Origin: Bacilli bacterium
GTDB lineage: Bacteria; Bacillota_I; Bacilli_A; RFN20; CAG-826
Direction: 5' to 3'
DNA length: 6,606 nucleotides
NCBI GenBank assembly: GCA_017531065.1
Contig: JAFXLR010000080.1
Span: 1 to 6,606 of the forward strand
A program made the position numbers and the translations under genes. The notes beneath the pieces were generated by a model. That model was not told the origin of the DNA. It searched no databases and saw only the letters and a program-made list of their open reading frames with translations. This document shows, piece by piece, positions 5,806 to 6,606 of this stretch (the stretch's first letter is position 1; each line of letters starts with the position of its first letter).

Positions 5806-6229
5806 AGCCGCTACAAAAAAGCAAAACCTTCATAAGTCCATTTTCCATTTCTTTGTGTGTTTGGTATGCGTGATCATCATGGCTGCTCCGCCATTCTTCT
5901 ATGGCATACAAAATTGGGACGAACACGGCCGTTTCCTTCTCTATAACTGCGCTCCGCTTATCTTTTTCTTCCTTAGCCTTGTTTTGATGAACGTTGACTT
6001 CAAAATCAGCGAATATGGCTCTGATCGCCCTAGGAAGTGGGGGATACTGGAGGTAATTTTGTTAGTCATCCTCATTCCTTCATATATCTTTCTTTACTAT
6101 TCCGGCCTTGGCTTTTACTTTTTCGCTTTTTTCGTTAACTTCGTATACGCCTTTGCATGTCTGACGATTCTCCTTATCAATTTCATAGTGTTATGTCATT
6201 TAGGCCATAGAAAGGCTGCTGGCAAATAA
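5798..6229 (+). CDS. Second small four-helix membrane protein of unknown function
   Basis: This 143-residue protein is not one I recognise. Four hydrophobic segments (about 13-36, 47-65, 81-100 and 105-134) are joined by short polar loops. The loop between the first two holds NWDEHGR, placed like the aromatic, acidic loop of its upstream neighbour. A basic loop (DRPRKW) precedes segment three, and the C-terminal HRKAAGK is basic, as expected for cytoplasmic sides. The ATG overlaps the end of the preceding gene by 8 bases and has a good SD (GGAGG, 5784-5788) 9 bases upstream, so translation is likely coupled and the genes form an operon. Shared layout with the neighbour suggests common ancestry, but sequence likeness is low by eye. 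It could be a transporter subunit, a sensor or an immunity-like protein; nothing in the sequence decides. Confidence 0.8.
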   Translation: MDEAATKKQNLHKSIFHFFVCLVCVIIMAAPPFFYGIQNWDEHGRFLLYNCAPLIFFFLSLVLMNVDFKISEYGSDRPRKWGILEVILLVILIPSYIFLYYSGLGFYFFAFFVNFVYAFACLTILLINFIVLCHLGHRKAAGK

Positions 6230-6243
6230 GGAAGAGGCATCCC

Positions 6244-6258
6244 GATTCTTTAAGAATC
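6244..6258 (+). terminator. Short hairpin, possible weak terminator
   Basis: GATTCTTTAAGAATC folds into a 6-bp stem with a 3-base loop, 14 bases after the stop of the membrane-protein gene. The T-run that follows is poor (TTGTT) and overlaps the -35 box of the next gene. It might end the membrane-protein transcript or be a second protein-binding palindrome beside the one at 6264-6277. Confidence 0.3.
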
Positions 6259-6287
6259 TTGTTAAACGTATACGTTTTAATTAAAAT
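6259..6287 (+). promoter_or_regulatory. Promoter with embedded operator-like palindrome
   Basis: A -35 box (TTGTTA, 6259-6264) and a -10 box (TAAAAT, 6282-6287) are separated by exactly 17 bases. The perfect 14-bp palindrome AAACGTATACGTTT (6264-6277) fills most of the spacer. LacI-family regulators, including catabolite-control types, bind palindromes with a central CG or CG-flanked core of this sort, and a repressor bound here would block RNA polymerase. The expected start near 6294 gives a leader of about 28 bases, with the SD AAGGAG at 6311-6316. The regulator itself is not in the window. Confidence 0.6.
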
Positions 6288-6321
6288 AACGAAAAGCAAT
6301 TTTTTCATTTAAGGAGAAAAT

Positions 6322-6606
6322 ATGAAACGCTTTAACAAATTAGTCTCTTTATCCTCGCTTCTTTTCATGATGGCCTTAGCTTCTTGTGGCAATACCCCAG
6401 CCACATCCTCAAAAGCCCCAGAGTCAAGCGAACCAGAGGAAGACCCAAACGCCGTTTCCGTCTTCGTTCTCTCTGGCCAATCCAACATGGAAGGAAACAC
6501 TTCCTTCAAGAGTGGTTCAACCGACCTCATCGCCCAGGCTTTCGAAGAGATGGGCTTAGAAGATTCTGAGATTCTCACCGAAACCGGCGTCGAATCCGTC
6601 CAGACC
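6322..6606 (+). CDS. SASA-type carbohydrate-esterase lipoprotein (partial, N-terminal 95 residues)
   Basis: The frame is open from ATG 6322 to the window edge. A lipoprotein signal peptide (MKRFNK, hydrophobic core, lipobox L19-A-S-C22) leads to a Ser/Pro/Glu-rich linker (about 25-43) and then FVLSGQSNMEGN (48-59). GQSN with Ser54 is the block I nucleophile motif of SGNH-like esterases of the SASA family (sialic-acid-specific acetylesterase and related CE6-type enzymes), which remove acetyl groups from sialic acids or plant polysaccharides. The His and Asp of the active site would lie beyond the window, so activity and substrate are open. The lipid anchor places it outside the cell. A good SD (AAGGAG, 6311-6316) lies 5 bases before the ATG. 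The upstream palindrome suggests sugar-responsive control. Confidence 0.85.
   Translation, partial: MKRFNKLVSLSSLLFMMALASCGNTPATSSKAPESSEPEEDPNAVSVFVLSGQSNMEGNTSFKSGSTDLIAQAFEEMGLEDSEILTETGVESVQT

Noticed and set aside
6309..6578. Frames on both strands overlapping the start of the esterase gene.
   Set aside because: The + frame from 6322 has an SD site, signal peptide, lipobox and the GQSN motif, so the others are shadows.

Overview
The window reads as a low-GC Gram-positive-type genome: a Bacillota or Mycoplasmatota-like lineage of the kind common in animal guts. The grounds are purine-rich Shine-Dalgarno (SD) sites of the AGGAGG type, a rho-independent terminator, three lipoproteins with Ser-rich linkers, BspA-type leucine-rich-repeat proteins, and moderate AT richness. 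TGA, TAA and TAG all appear to serve as stops, so the Mycoplasma code is unlikely. The assignment below phylum level is inference.

Layout, all genes on the + strand. (1) Positions 1-102 hold the last helix of a membrane protein, followed by a strong terminator at 218-250. (2) A gene at 392-1267 encodes a RhuM-family protein fused to a degenerate phospholipase-D-like domain. A 17-bp inverted repeat at 304-320 lies upstream and may be its operator. This gene seems more AT-rich than its neighbours and may be an accessory or defence-island-type gene. (3) Two tandem collinear BspA-type lipoproteins lie at 1415-3169 and 3401-5188. They share a nearly identical signal peptide and a nearly identical 38-bp upstream element. 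The second is cut short by an in-frame TAG exactly where its sister has TGG (Trp), and conserved C-terminal sequence follows to a TAA at 5246-5248. (4) Two small four-helix membrane proteins overlap by 8 bases (5293-5805 and 5798-6229). The first has a GTG start with no SD site. (5) A third lipoprotein starts at 6322 and runs off the window. It carries the GQSN serine motif of SASA-type (sialate O-acetylesterase-like) carbohydrate esterases.

Regulation: a perfect 14-bp palindrome (6264-6277), resembling a LacI-family operator, sits between the -35 and -10 boxes of the esterase gene. A 12/14 version of it lies upstream of the second BspA gene (3295-3308), and I see none upstream of the first. 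This suggests that the second surface protein and the esterase are co-controlled, perhaps by sugar supply.

Overall picture (inference): a cell-surface locus with two anchored adhesin or binding proteins, an anchored esterase and two membrane proteins of unknown role, flanked by a RhuM-type gene. I do not see a clearly complete new system. The most notable points are the Trp-to-amber change, the duplicated upstream element, the shared palindrome and the RhuM-PLD fusion with its inverted repeat.
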